From positions 2,717,863-2,781,862 of the forward strand of contig VZRN01004204.1 in assembly GCA_013397935.1 (NCBI GenBank): a stretch of DNA of 64,000 nucleotides, in the 5' to 3' direction. Below, piece after piece: positions 22,283 through 33,089 of the stretch. This DNA comes from Dasyornis broadbenti (taxonomy: Eukaryota > Chordata > Aves > Passeriformes > Dasyornithidae). The position numbers and the translations under genes are program-made. The number at the start of each line of letters is the position of its first letter. The first letter of the stretch is position 1. The notes under the pieces were generated by a model. The model ran no database searches and was not told the origin of the DNA. It saw only the letters and a program-made list of their open reading frames with translations.

Positions 22283-25200
22283 GTAGAGCTGGGAAGTATA
22301 ACTTTAGGCTCCAATCACAAACAATAATATAGATGCAGTTATTAACTCTATTTTTCCCCAATGCTTTCTTGCGCCCTCCGTCTTATTCCCTGTGCAAGTG
22401 TGTTTCCTCTTAATTTAAATTCACTCAATGTTATTTTCCTGGCTGTCAGCAGTCTAAAAAGAAAGCCCCATAAACAATACAATACTCTTTTTCAAGTAAA
22501 AAAACCCTTATCACATCAAGTTTCCATTAAGTTGACCTGAAGTCATAGTTTGATAACAGCAGCAGAAATATTAAATCTGTAGACATTTAGAATTTAATTT
22601 CTCATAAAGCTGTTCAGTGTATTTACCAGCTGCCAAGAAGGTAAACACCCATAAAAGCCTTTCTGGCCAAAGACAGCTACAAGCTTAGAAAAATTGATTT
22701 TGTTTTGGCCATAAAACATATTTTTATTCAACATTTCTCTCCCTCTCCCCTAAGAAAGGGATCATTCTTTCCAGAAGTATACAGAAGAGCCTTGAGCTTT
22801 TTGCCAAAAGCTGTTTTTCCTTGGGAAGAATGCCTGAGCATCTCAGGGGAAGGTTTTCAGGTTTATTTCAAATGAATTTAAGCCCTTCTGGCTGCTGATA
22901 CTGGTAGGCTTACGCTCCAAGACGTCCCAGGGAGAAGAGCACACGGTACCACTGTGCTGTGGTTCTCAACCCTCCGGCACATTCAGAACTTCTCGTGTAC
23001 TGAGACTAGGATTGGGTGAGCTGTCTGGGCTGCAGATCTTGGCCACAGACTCTAAGCTTTTAAATTTGGTAGATACTGAACCTTCCCCACTGAAGGGTTT
23101 GCAACAATCTCTAAGGACAGTGCAAATCCATACCTTGGCCACCATACTCCATGTTTCTCTTGCTGCACTTGTCTTTGCACAGACTTTCAGCATGTTTTCA
23201 TTCATAGCATCAGTGAGAAAGAAAAAGGTATCAAAATGGGAAATTTCCACTGCTTTTCTTCAGAAAACCCTGTCTCCCAAGATCCTAAAAGCACTGTCAG
23301 ATAGCCATCCTCCATCTTGATGTTCTATTTTTATTCTTCTTGCCTTTAGTCTTCCTCCTCTTCCTTCTCTCTTTCTCTCATCCCTTGCTTCCTTCCCTAA
23401 ATACTTGTTTTGTTCTACAACTGACCTGGGTGACCAGACTCCTTTTAAAAATCTCACAGATTCACTAAATTATAAGAAATCAAAGTTATTCGTTCCATAC
23501 ACTTTCCTCTGGAATGGCAACGCAATCACTCAGGTCAAGAGAACAAGACAAACAACACCACCTTCTGCTAAAAATTCATTGGGTAGAGTGGCAAAATCTG
23601 ACTACCCAGGTAAGAGAGGTGTCTCATCTCCACCCACTCAACAACAGGGGGATTAATACTTCACAGATAGTTTATTTCTTGCTCCCGCTCCTCACTCATT
23701 GAAAGCACAGCCATATATAACTTGCTATTTGCTGTCTTAATTCCCCTCTTGGTTTTTGACACCACAGATGAGAGGTCTGAGAATCACTTTTACTCCCTGT
23801 CATCATACATGCAATGACTTCTTTCCCTTGCTTCCTGTTCAAGACTAAAATTAGAAGGCAATGTTATTTCTTATGACAATGGTGATGCTTTCTCTGTTTT
23901 TTTATTCTTAAGTTTGTTTCCATTTAAAAATTAATATTATTTCTTCAAATCAGCATCAGAGATGCAAACGAATTAAAGAAAAGTCAGGTATTCTGAGATA
24001 TGAGAGTCTAAAATCTCTATTAGCTGCTGCTATTAGTTACTAAAAAAATTTTGGGTAAATTCTCCCATGTCAATTAGGTACCTTCCTTTTTATGAGGTGC
24101 TTAATTTTTGTAAACTTAAGTCCCCTCTGCACATTTTATTGGGCTGCTGGGTTAACTGGGTGCAAAAGTTGTTGAGGAGCCTTTGTGCCTATTCTCAATG
24201 CTGTTGCTCTCTTTTTTATAACTGCATTTCAAAGTCTCCCCTTGCAAAGCAAGGATGGCAGCAATTCCCTGAACTGCTATTGCTATGTAGAATGTGAACA
24301 AGAAAGGAAAAAAAAATGGTGAAAGTGAGGTCAAGTGTTAGGAAAAAAACCCAAGAACATGCAAGGCATTAAAGCCATCATGAATCAGAGGATAAGCCCT
24401 TTCCCAGCTTTTAGAGACTACAATGAAACATTAATGATTGGCCATGCAAAAATATTAGACTTGTTGGACCTGGGAGGTGACCCATGAAAACCACACTGAC
24501 ACTCTTGAGTCAAGCAAAGTGTTTGGCTGGCCTTGATGGATTCTTGTTTATCAAATCCCCTATAAGCTTTATGTTCTTTACTGGAGCTGAAAAAAAGCTA
24601 TTTTAAAATTGCTAAAAGTTTTAAATACCATTTTTCTTCCAAATTAATTACAGTTCAACAGGGGCAGGTTAACTGAGTGTTGGAAAATATCAAAGGATTG
24701 ATAAAAACAAGCAGCGTCAGAGCTGGGAGGGCACCTGAACTGGTTTTGGAGTAAGATATTTCTGTCTAATAAATCTCAAGTGAAAAATAAAATTTACATC
24801 TCCATTCCATGTATAATGGAACTTCCCTTTGGAAAGGGATAGATGTCAATATGCTGTGCTAGACAGTGCTAGATTAGATACCTCTGGATTAAATAGGGCT
24901 GGGCACCCACTCTGTCTCCAGAAACACTGAGAATTATTCACCCCAGCAAGGTCAGTGCCAGAATTTCCTATGGTGTCAGTGGGGCCAAAAAAAAGTTCCC
25001 AGCAACTCATTTTTAGAAAACTCTAGTCCATATTTCAGCATTTTTTCGTCTTCTTCTTCCGTAGTAATGTAAGATAGGGTTAGTTTGAGGTCCACTAAGG
25101 CCTACAGACAATAACAACAACTTTCAAGATAGAAGGATTTTAGTATGTGGAAGTTGTCTTGCTTCATGTGATATGTATAAAAGATATCTAGGGTTTGATC

Positions 25201-25291
25201 TAGATATATTAGTTGTCAGGGAAGAAGAACATTCACTTTTAGCCTTTCATTCATCTGACTTATTTCAAATGTCTCGTTTCTGTTGAGTTTA
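22282..25291. other. Non-coding unique DNA, no gene seen
   Basis: No repeat family is recognised. A donor-like 'caggtaagag' at about 23609 lies in an 83-codon frame (23405-23656) but has no supporting acceptor or homology. Confidence 0.55.
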
Positions 25292-25856
25292 TATTATGGG
25301 CTTGCTGGCTTAGCCAGCAACAAAGCCCCACAGCCACTCTCTCACTGCCCTGACCCCAGCAGGAGGGGGGAGAGAACTGGAATGGTAAAAGTGAGAAAAC
25401 TCGTGGGTTGAGATAAAGACAGCTTAATGGGATAGAAATAGAAGAAAATGATAATACTGCTAATAATAGTGATGAACTAGAATATTCAAAACAAGGGATG
25501 AACCCTGCAATTGCTCACCAGTCTCTGACCAATGCCCAATCAGGTCCCAAGCAGTGGTCCCCAACCAGGTTTCCCCCATGCTTGTACACCAAGAGTGGTG
25601 TCATATGACTTTTGGCCCTTTGACCAGTCTGGATCACCTGTCCTGGCTGTGTCCCCTCCCAGCTTCTGGTGCCCCTCCAGCTTTTCACTGGCAGGGCATG
25701 AGAAGCTGAGAAGCCCTGGACTTGGTAGAAACACAGCTTAGCAACAATGAAAAACATCAGTGTGTTATGAACTTTATTCTCATTCTAAATCCAAACCACC
25801 CTATTTTATCAGCTACTAGGAAGAAAATTAACCATATTCCAACCAGAACCAGTACA
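25292..25856 (-). mobile_element. Solo LTR of an endogenous retrovirus, ERVL-like
   Basis: On the minus strand the element starts TGTACTGGTTCTGG at 25856 and contains, in order, a 'gttaattttcttcctagtag' block, 'cttctcatgccctgccagtg', 'gctgggaggggacacagcc', 'ggtgagcaattgcag', and 'ctttatctcaacccacgag'. This is the order of an LTR family widespread in bird genomes. The 3' end falls near 25292 and is diverged, so the final CA is not clear. I see no convincing target-site duplication and no internal retroviral sequence, so it is called a solo LTR. The assignment to ERVL rather than another class is inference. The minus-strand frames inside (25515-25757, 25540-25734) are not genes. Confidence 0.78.
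25302..25320. repeat. Perfect 9-bp inverted repeat at the LTR 3' edge
   Basis: ttgctggct (25302-25310) and agccagcaa (25312-25320) are separated by one base. The pairing sits in the last part of the minus-strand LTR. Confidence 0.7.
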
Positions 25857-28800
25857 GCATGAGAAGCATCTTTCTCCAGTACAACCTCTGGGGCATCAGC
25901 TCATACACACAAATCTCCATCTGGTCAAATGAGACCAAATTTCTGTCCTTTTGGAGAATGCTACTTGTTCAAATTAATATCCATAGTACCTTCTGACAAT
26001 ATGCCCGTCTCTAGTGTCCTTACAAAATAACAGGAGAGATGGGATGGAGAAGGAGGAGTTTGGGAAGAAAGTTGTATTTATCTCAGTTTCCTTCTCTCTA
26101 AGCTAGTAAAATCCTTAAGCAGCACAGAAGCTTCTACTAGATTTAATTATTGATTGTCAAGGATCCTTGAGACCTTCCTAGGGAGGCCTCTTGATGAGTA
26201 CAAACTACTGTTCCTCATTATGATCACTGAAAGATTTACAAGATGAACATTTTCTACATGCATCAATTACTAACCCTGCTCTTGCACTTAGAGCCTTGAA
26301 CCGAACTTAACATCTCCAAAAAATAGTAACACTCTTACCGGCATTATTTATCAGATAAATCTAAAACTTGCTTCTCAGGGCTCAGAAAGGAAAAATACTT
26401 ACTTCAGGTATCTGATTTTATTCCTTTCACCACCAGCCCAAAGGCTTAGAATTATACTTTTGCATGAACTTATTGCAGTTTGCTTTACTGTGAAGCTACT
26501 TGGTGCAGTAGAACCATCCCTCCAGAACCAACTTTTTTCACTAAGCTGACATTGAGTTAAATATCTATCTGTATTAAGAAAATTATCCCTCACTGCATAC
26601 AGATGTTTCTTTTGCCAAGTACAGATCCTGACATGCAGACAGATCTGCCAGAAAAACACAGATCCAGCCAAGAGAAAGTTGGTTCATTGGTAAGGCTCAG
26701 GTCTGCAATAACGGGAAAAGGAAGTTGCCATCCACATCTTTTCTGCAGGAGTTATTATTTTCTGTTGAATTTTCTGAGCTATTTTTAAGCAATCTTCTGC
26801 TGCTACTATCCAAAGCAGTGATCTGAGGTGTTTTCAAGCAAGAAGTACCCTTAGGGCACCCCATACATCCCTAGATTACTTGAAGACACCAAACTGAACA
26901 TCAGCTGTTACTGACACTGGCTCTGATTCTTTCTGCTGACATAGAGTACATTTACTTTTGGAGCATATCCTCCCTCATCTCCATATAATCAAATGTTTAC
27001 ACTGCAGCACAAACAGAAAGTTTTATGTCATGTTACAGAGAATCACAAGTCCCTTTTCTACCTCTGTATGTAATAATGAAGTTTGGGCAACCAGACTGGT
27101 TTATTCCTGAACAGAAAATATCCTGATACTTGTGAAAACCCCTACACACATCTAAGAGAAATATCTACCATGTTTTTGTTAGTAATATCCTATATGGGTT
27201 AGAAAGTACAGAAAAGATGAACAGTCTGTTTCTCATACCAGATTTTTTTTTTTTTTCACGTTGTTTTTTGCAATATTGATAATGGAGAATGCTTATGGCC
27301 TGCCAGCTTTGGTAAGCTGTCATCAAATTTGGCTGTATAAAACCGGAACAGAGTCTACTTCAGCTTTGTGCCAAACTATGAGGTGTCAGGGCACGTCAAA
27401 TGTGAGTTCAGCTGTACTGAAAGCCTTGTGACCAACCCCCTTTGCTTTTTGCTTCATTCTTCTAAACCAATGTTGTTTTTACCATCTTCCTGAGGTAGAT
27501 TTAGATCATGATATCTAGCTCTAAACTCTGAACTGATTCACATTTGAGGGTTACATGGTGGGCTTTCAGAACTTGGACTTTTTATGGCAAAAAAAATCAT
27601 GTGTCGGATGGAATAGGTGCAAAAGGCATCAGATATCATACCATCAGAAGTGAAAAAGCTCAACCAGTGTTACTATCACAGTTTAGTTGCAGGCCTAGCA
27701 ATATTTATAGGTTTTTAAAATGCTCTAAAAGGCTCCCAGATAACCTTTCAGATTTCTTTCTTTCTTGATTTATTTCAAATGTATACTTTTAGCCTTCTTG
27801 CAAACAGGAATCCTTAGTGTTAACACAAAAGACATATAGAAATACTACACAAATGTCCAAAGATCTTTCACTGGCTAAAAGTGATGCTTTTTATCCAATG
27901 TCATAAATTCAAATGTGCCACTGTCTTAGGATCAAGAATATAGCATGAAATTATATGGTTCTAGGGAAACAGCCTATCAGCAGTTTTTCACTAGATTCAT
28001 TAGAAACTGTTTTTACTCACTGAGAAGTAATTCAGATTTGGGGTAGACAGGACTGCATCAACCAAGATCAATTTCAGAGCATTATGACAACTTCTTACTA
28101 AAGCTGAAGTCCTAATTTTGTAATTCATTTTATATATCATTTTCAACTGGCTTGTTTCATCACCATTTTTGCATGGGAATTAATTTCTTAAAACAGACCA
28201 TTTTACTGGTTTGAGCATTTTCTGACTTGGGGCCTAAAACTCAAAACCTTCTGATGTGAAGTTACGTTCTTGCAGAGAAAGGTTCAGCTCTACTGTAAAT
28301 CTCCCAAATGCATTATTTTCACTGGTGCAGTCTTTTGGGGTAAGGATACAAATTATCTCTTTTTCAGTGCTCTGTCATTCCAAATATGCATAGAGAGCAC
28401 ACAGGCACAATGATCTGTTAAAGCTTCAGAGATGCTTCGCAGAGTGGCTCCTTAAGTACTCCACTGCAATAAGGATAATGCAGCTAACAATCAGAGAGGC
28501 TGTATTTGACATTTTGTGACACACAGCACAGCTGCAAGGTGACGTGAGTCTTGTAAAACCTGTCTGTGCTGAGAACAATGTGGGCCTTGGATTTTATTTG
28601 CCTTTAACAGGGAAGTGAGCCATGCTATTGGAACATTTCAAGTATGTGAAATGGAAAAAACCCCCAAATTTCAAATTTCTCTTAGAGGCCACCCCCTCTT
28701 GATCCAGTTGAAGCCGGTCTTTAGGGTAGGAAGGGAAAGGTTATATTGCGATATTGGAAACAGTTGTCAGTACTCAGAATTGCTTGCAGAAACTTCTGTG

Positions 28801-30167
28801 CGTTACCCATGCCATCCAACTGAATCTGTTCATCTCAAAGAAAATTTGTGCGCTTAATAGCCCCCGTGTCCTGAGAAAATGTTTCTCTGGTGTCAGGGGA
28901 AACAAGGGCGCAGCACCTCCTGCTTTCCTTCAGCCTGTACCTCCTAGACAGTAAAAGGCTCCTTACTCATTCCAGCTTTTCATTGCGAGCAGCCAGACTC
29001 ATCCTAATCCTCTGTTTCTCATGTTATGCGGTGGACGGTCTGTGAAGCAGCAGACACAGCAGCAGACACAGCAGCAGACATGCTCTGTTTAGTCTGTGGC
29101 AGGTCTTCCATGGTCACCCGTGAAAGACCACCTTCATTTCAGCATGACAGGCTGAAAAGTTCTGGCTTGCACTGTATGCCAGGAGGCCAAATGGACCCAG
29201 CCTCCTGAGGGGTTTGGCTGTGTGACAATCACAGGTTTTAAGGCAAAGAACCTTGAGTGCAAGCTCAGTGTAGAGTTCTGAACCCTTTGTGCAGCAAATC
29301 CAAGGTTGTAGGGCAGGACAAGGGAGAACTGTCAGCACACTGAGCGTGGACCCTGTCACAGAAGCAACCTGCCCAAGTTTACATTTACAAAGGAGCAGTA
29401 TATTTGGTTGCTAAGGTACTTGAAATAAAGCCAGTCAGTGTTTCCTTCTAGCAGAACCTGGGGCTTTGCATCCCAGAGCTGCTTAGGGGAAGAAAGGGCA
29501 GGAGGAAGTATTATGCAGATGAGTTCACCTTTACTCCAACCCCCCAAATAAGTACGATCATTTCTGGCAGAGAGAGAAGGACCTGGAGCAAATCCAACTG
29601 GATGATGCACTCCAAATTCCCCTCTGAGTGCCAATTACCACACAAATAAAGCTAAGATAGTTCTAAGGCTGAGACTAACTTAAGGGTAAAAAATAAAACA
29701 TCACTGAGACATGTATTTCCTAAAACCCGTCATTACACAGTCAAGAAATTATCATCAATAATTTCACTTAATTGCAAACTAATTTCCTCCTCAAGTATAA
29801 CTTACACACACTTTCAATTATTTTTAATGGTGTGCATAGCTTGAAGAGGTTTGGTTATTCTCTAAGAGAGCTAAGAACCTTTAGGACAAAAGAAAAATAG
29901 TAGCACAGATGCTAAATCTCTTAAAAGGAGCAATTTTAAATTAATTTTCAGTCCTAAACTAATTAATAGCTTACATGTAAATTCTAAAAGATGTTCATTC
30001 CACCCTGAGAAGATAAGTGCTGTAAATTAAAGAGGATTCATGTTTTTTCAGTGTAATGTGAAAGGTCAAGCTTAATTTTAAATGTAAAATAAAATGCAGG
30101 CTGTCCTAAATGGAGGAAGTGCTATCTCTTAATACACAAAAAGAAAAATCTGTATGATTTAAACTGT
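25857..30167. other. Non-coding unique DNA, no gene seen
   Basis: A T-run lies at 27242-27256 and a 12-base tandem repeat at 29047-29081. The frames at 28615-28857 and 29356-29634 (80 and 92 codons) show no domain. Confidence 0.55.
29047..29081 (+). repeat. Tandem repeat, 12-base unit, about 3 copies
   Basis: The unit gcagcagacaca begins at 29047, 29059 and 29071; the third copy is incomplete. It reads through an open frame on the plus strand as a repeated Ala-Ala-Asp-Thr, but that frame is only 60 codons. Confidence 0.8.
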
Positions 30168-30320
30168 GGCCTAATGGTTGAGATGTGGATTTAAATCTTT
30201 GCCCTTTCTGCCTGCCATCAGCCTGCTTTGATCTTAGGTAGATTGCTCAGCCTGTTTCTTCCCAACTGTACAGCAATGAATTATCATAGTCCAGTTTCAT
30301 AAATATTAAGAAAATAACTC
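30168..30320 (+). mobile_element. Possible MIR-like fragment
   Basis: 'taatggttgaga' near 30173 resembles the MIR start. 'atcttaggtagattgctcagcctgt' and then 'tttcataaatattaagaaaat' fall where the MIR core and the following region would be. The match is diverged and tentative. Confidence 0.35.
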
Positions 30321-32224
30321 AATTTAGAGATGCCTGGACTCAAAGTCGAAGCAGACCCAGAAGTATTCAGAACAAAGTGCCCTATTAGGTGCAGCGATCA
30401 TTAGCATTTGACAGCACCTATAGCTACTTCTAGCAGAGCTTTCTGTTGTTGGTTTGTTTAAGAATTATTCTGTGTGTCAGAGTTTAGTGGCTTTAGACAG
30501 GGCAGGCCCCTCCATTCAGACTTAGAGCTTCTTACAGTAAACCATATTCTTCTGGGCCTAGAAAGTTGTTTCCCTGGTTCCTCACCTTGATGTCTGGTCT
30601 ACCAGAGCCTAGAGCTCTCGGTGGGCACATTTCTAGCTCCTAAAATTCACCTTTAACCTACCTATTGGAATACTTTCACATATACCACAGCAGAGCACCT
30701 GGACAGATGTTAGCTGAAAAATCAGGAGACAAAGAACCTGCCCATAAAAACTAGGTGTTCATGATAACGTAGGGAAAGAATTTTATTTAATCATACAATA
30801 CAGAACAGTGCAACATGTGCAATGGCATGGCAAAGTCATGGTGTGGATGCTGATCATGCTCATGTAGCATGAAAAATAAAAAATTGTCATTGAATTCTAG
30901 ATATGACATGAACAGCAGCAGGGAGATGCACTATTAGAGCAGAGGTCTCACCTCATCTATTCAGGCTCCATGACTAAGTCTCAGACATCTTCTGATGGGA
31001 AATACGCTCAAATGCCAGATGCCTCCTTTATTACCTTCACCAAGAAAAAGATATATTCAAAAGAAAATTGAATATAATAATTTAACTTTCTGTTGAATAT
31101 GTTTATTGGGTAGAGGGCACCCCTTGTGTTCCTTCCCACATTTTGCACCTAAAATCCCTAACTCCTCTCTGCCTCATGTCTCTGGTATTTTGCAATTTTA
31201 CAGCTTTATAGCTTTAGCAAAGAATAGGTTCCATTGATTTAGGCACATAGACAGTAATAGTTACTTGAATGATGTTCATTGTTATCCCATTCCATCCCTA
31301 TGGTTACAATAAACTATTAGTTTACATTAAATAATGTAACTAGATTCACTGTCACTCTAAGAATTAAATGATAGGTCTACGTAGATTAATTTCTAGCAGT
31401 TACAATGATTTCCCCAATTAAATTATTCATTTCAGCATTCATCTAAATTGATTTCTTTGGGGAAAAAAGATAGGAAGGGATGTGCATGTGCTAAAACTTT
31501 CCTTGGCATAAAATGATACAGTCAGTTGGATATTGTCTATAGGCTAGCAGAATATATGAAAGCACTTAAAACACTTCCTATAGGCAATCTCTGTACAACC
31601 TTTCTCCTTCAGTGAATGTTCATATCTGAATGTACAATTCTTGTAGCAATGCAAAAAGTCCTGCATCATGTAAAGATTTTTTTCTGTTATCGTTATGTTA
31701 ACGCAAAGCTCCTCCGTAGTCAGAATCATGTTTACAGATCTGAGGACAGGTGGCACATCCTGAGCAATCTGTAAAGATTAAAATTTGGTGACATCTTTAT
31801 GACTCAGAGGATTTTCTACAACATTTTGTGTAAGGCAGCAAATAAGTTGTCATTTTATCTGTGTAATTCCCGTGGCTCTTTTTTTTTTCTTTTGTTTCTT
31901 TTAAACAGCAGTGGCTAGCTGTTTACGCTGCCTTTGCTCTCCCACCTTGACTGCAAGATTTCAAGGGAATTTTTGTGACATCATTCCTCCGTTTTAAAGG
32001 CAGTGGCCAAAGTACAGAAAAATAATTGAAATGTCCATGTTCAGTATGGGAAAAAGCAGGAGTAGTTCCAATTGCTCAAATCAAAGATTAGTCCAACCCA
32101 GTGTGGTATCTTTAAGAAAAGCACAGCATGATCCTTACTCATCTGTGCAATCTTATCTCCTAAAACCAACTTATACTGTCATCCTGAGACAAAGACTCAG
32201 GTCCTCATGCTCATGGACACTGGA
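30321..32224. other. Non-coding unique DNA, palindrome-rich patch
   Basis: The stretch 31311-31385 holds three palindromes close together. A long pyrimidine tract ending in an acceptor-like AG lies at 31879-31908, but no coding exon follows it. Confidence 0.55.
31311..31385. repeat. Cluster of three short palindromes
   Basis: aaact-att-agttt spans 31311-31323. ttacatta (31322-31329) pairs with taatgtaa (31332-31339). tctacgtaga at 31376-31385 is its own reverse complement. No repeat family is recognised. Confidence 0.65.
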
Positions 32225-32422
32225 TATGGCTTACATCTCTCTGAACCAATTTATTCTTAAGCTGTTCTTTAAGGAATTCTACAGGTTAACTATATGCTGT
32301 GCAGAAAAAGCTGTTCCCTTTCCTTCATCTTAAACTTACCATATGTAACAATGTCATCGAAGACTTTTAGCCTTTCCCTTCTTTTTAAAAGTATGAACAA
32401 CTTTTCCCATCTTCTGTCTCCC
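32225..32422 (-). mobile_element. Ancient CR1-type LINE fragment
   Basis: 'ggaattctacaggttaactat' followed by 'ctgtgcagaaaaagctgttcc', 'ttccttcatcttaaactta' and 'cttctttttaaaagtatgaac' follows the order of old CR1-like 3' regions of reptiles and birds, read on the minus strand. It is strongly diverged. It ends abruptly where the less diverged CR1 copy begins. The 100-codon frame at 32031-32333 overlaps it and is not a gene. Confidence 0.5.
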
Positions 32423-32790
32423 CATCATGGAGTCATGGAATGGTTTGGGTTGGCAGGGACTGTTAATACCATCTAGGTCCAACCTCTTTTTCATAAGTTC
32501 CCCTTGCAGTGCTGGGAAACCACAAAGTGGTCCCCCAGAGCCTTCCCTTCTCTGTGCTGAACAACCCCAACTCTCTCTCAGCCTGTCTTTGTCAGAGATG
32601 TGCTCCAGCCTTCTCATCATTTCCATGGCCTCTTCTGGACCTGCTCTAACAGGACACAACTTTCTCACGCTGGAGGCTGCAGAGCAGGACACAGTACTCC
32701 AGGTGGGATCTCAAAAGGGCAGAGTGAGAGAGGGAGAATCACCTCCCTCAACCCGCTGGCCGCAGCTCTCGTGGCCACACATCAGCTGTC
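32423..32790 (-). mobile_element. CR1 LINE 3' end, 5'-truncated
   Basis: 'catcatggagtcatggaatgg' is the reverse complement of the CR1 terminus. It is followed by 'tttgggttggcagggact', 'taggtccaacc', the 'caaccccaactctctctcagcctgtc' type block and 'gtactccaggtgggatctca' in the expected antisense order. It lies against an older CR1 fragment on the same strand, so it probably inserted at or into that copy. Frames of 112 and 125 codons within it are repeat-derived. Confidence 0.85.
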
Positions 32791-33065
32791 ATGTCACACA
32801 GTAGCATTAGATCACCTCTTCTAAAAGGAAAATCAACACCAAAAGACTCTATAGAAATGTTATTGCTTATCATAGTCATGTCATTTCACAGAAACAGATG
32901 GGAGCAGTATATTCAGATTAGTCACCAGAAAAGGTTGTGATGAATTTTAGAAGTAGCAGGCAAAATTAGGTGGAGGTGGGATGAACCGGCAGAACAGTTC
33001 AATAAAGGACTGTTGAAGGGAGATGAAACCAGAAGGAATAACACACAGTGAGGGCATAAACACCG

Positions 33066-33089
33066 TGAGAATATCAAAAGATATTCTCA
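33066..33089. repeat. 10-bp perfect stem-loop with A4 loop
   Basis: tgagaatatc (33066-33075) pairs with gatattctca (33080-33089). No gene or repeat is adjacent. Confidence 0.65.

Noticed and set aside
31879..31908. Strong pyrimidine tract ending in AG
   Set aside because: No open frame of note and no donor site within a usual exon length; likely incidental.
32354..32824. Overlapping frames of 112, 125 and 74 codons
   Set aside because: They overlap the two CR1 fragments and are passenger frames.
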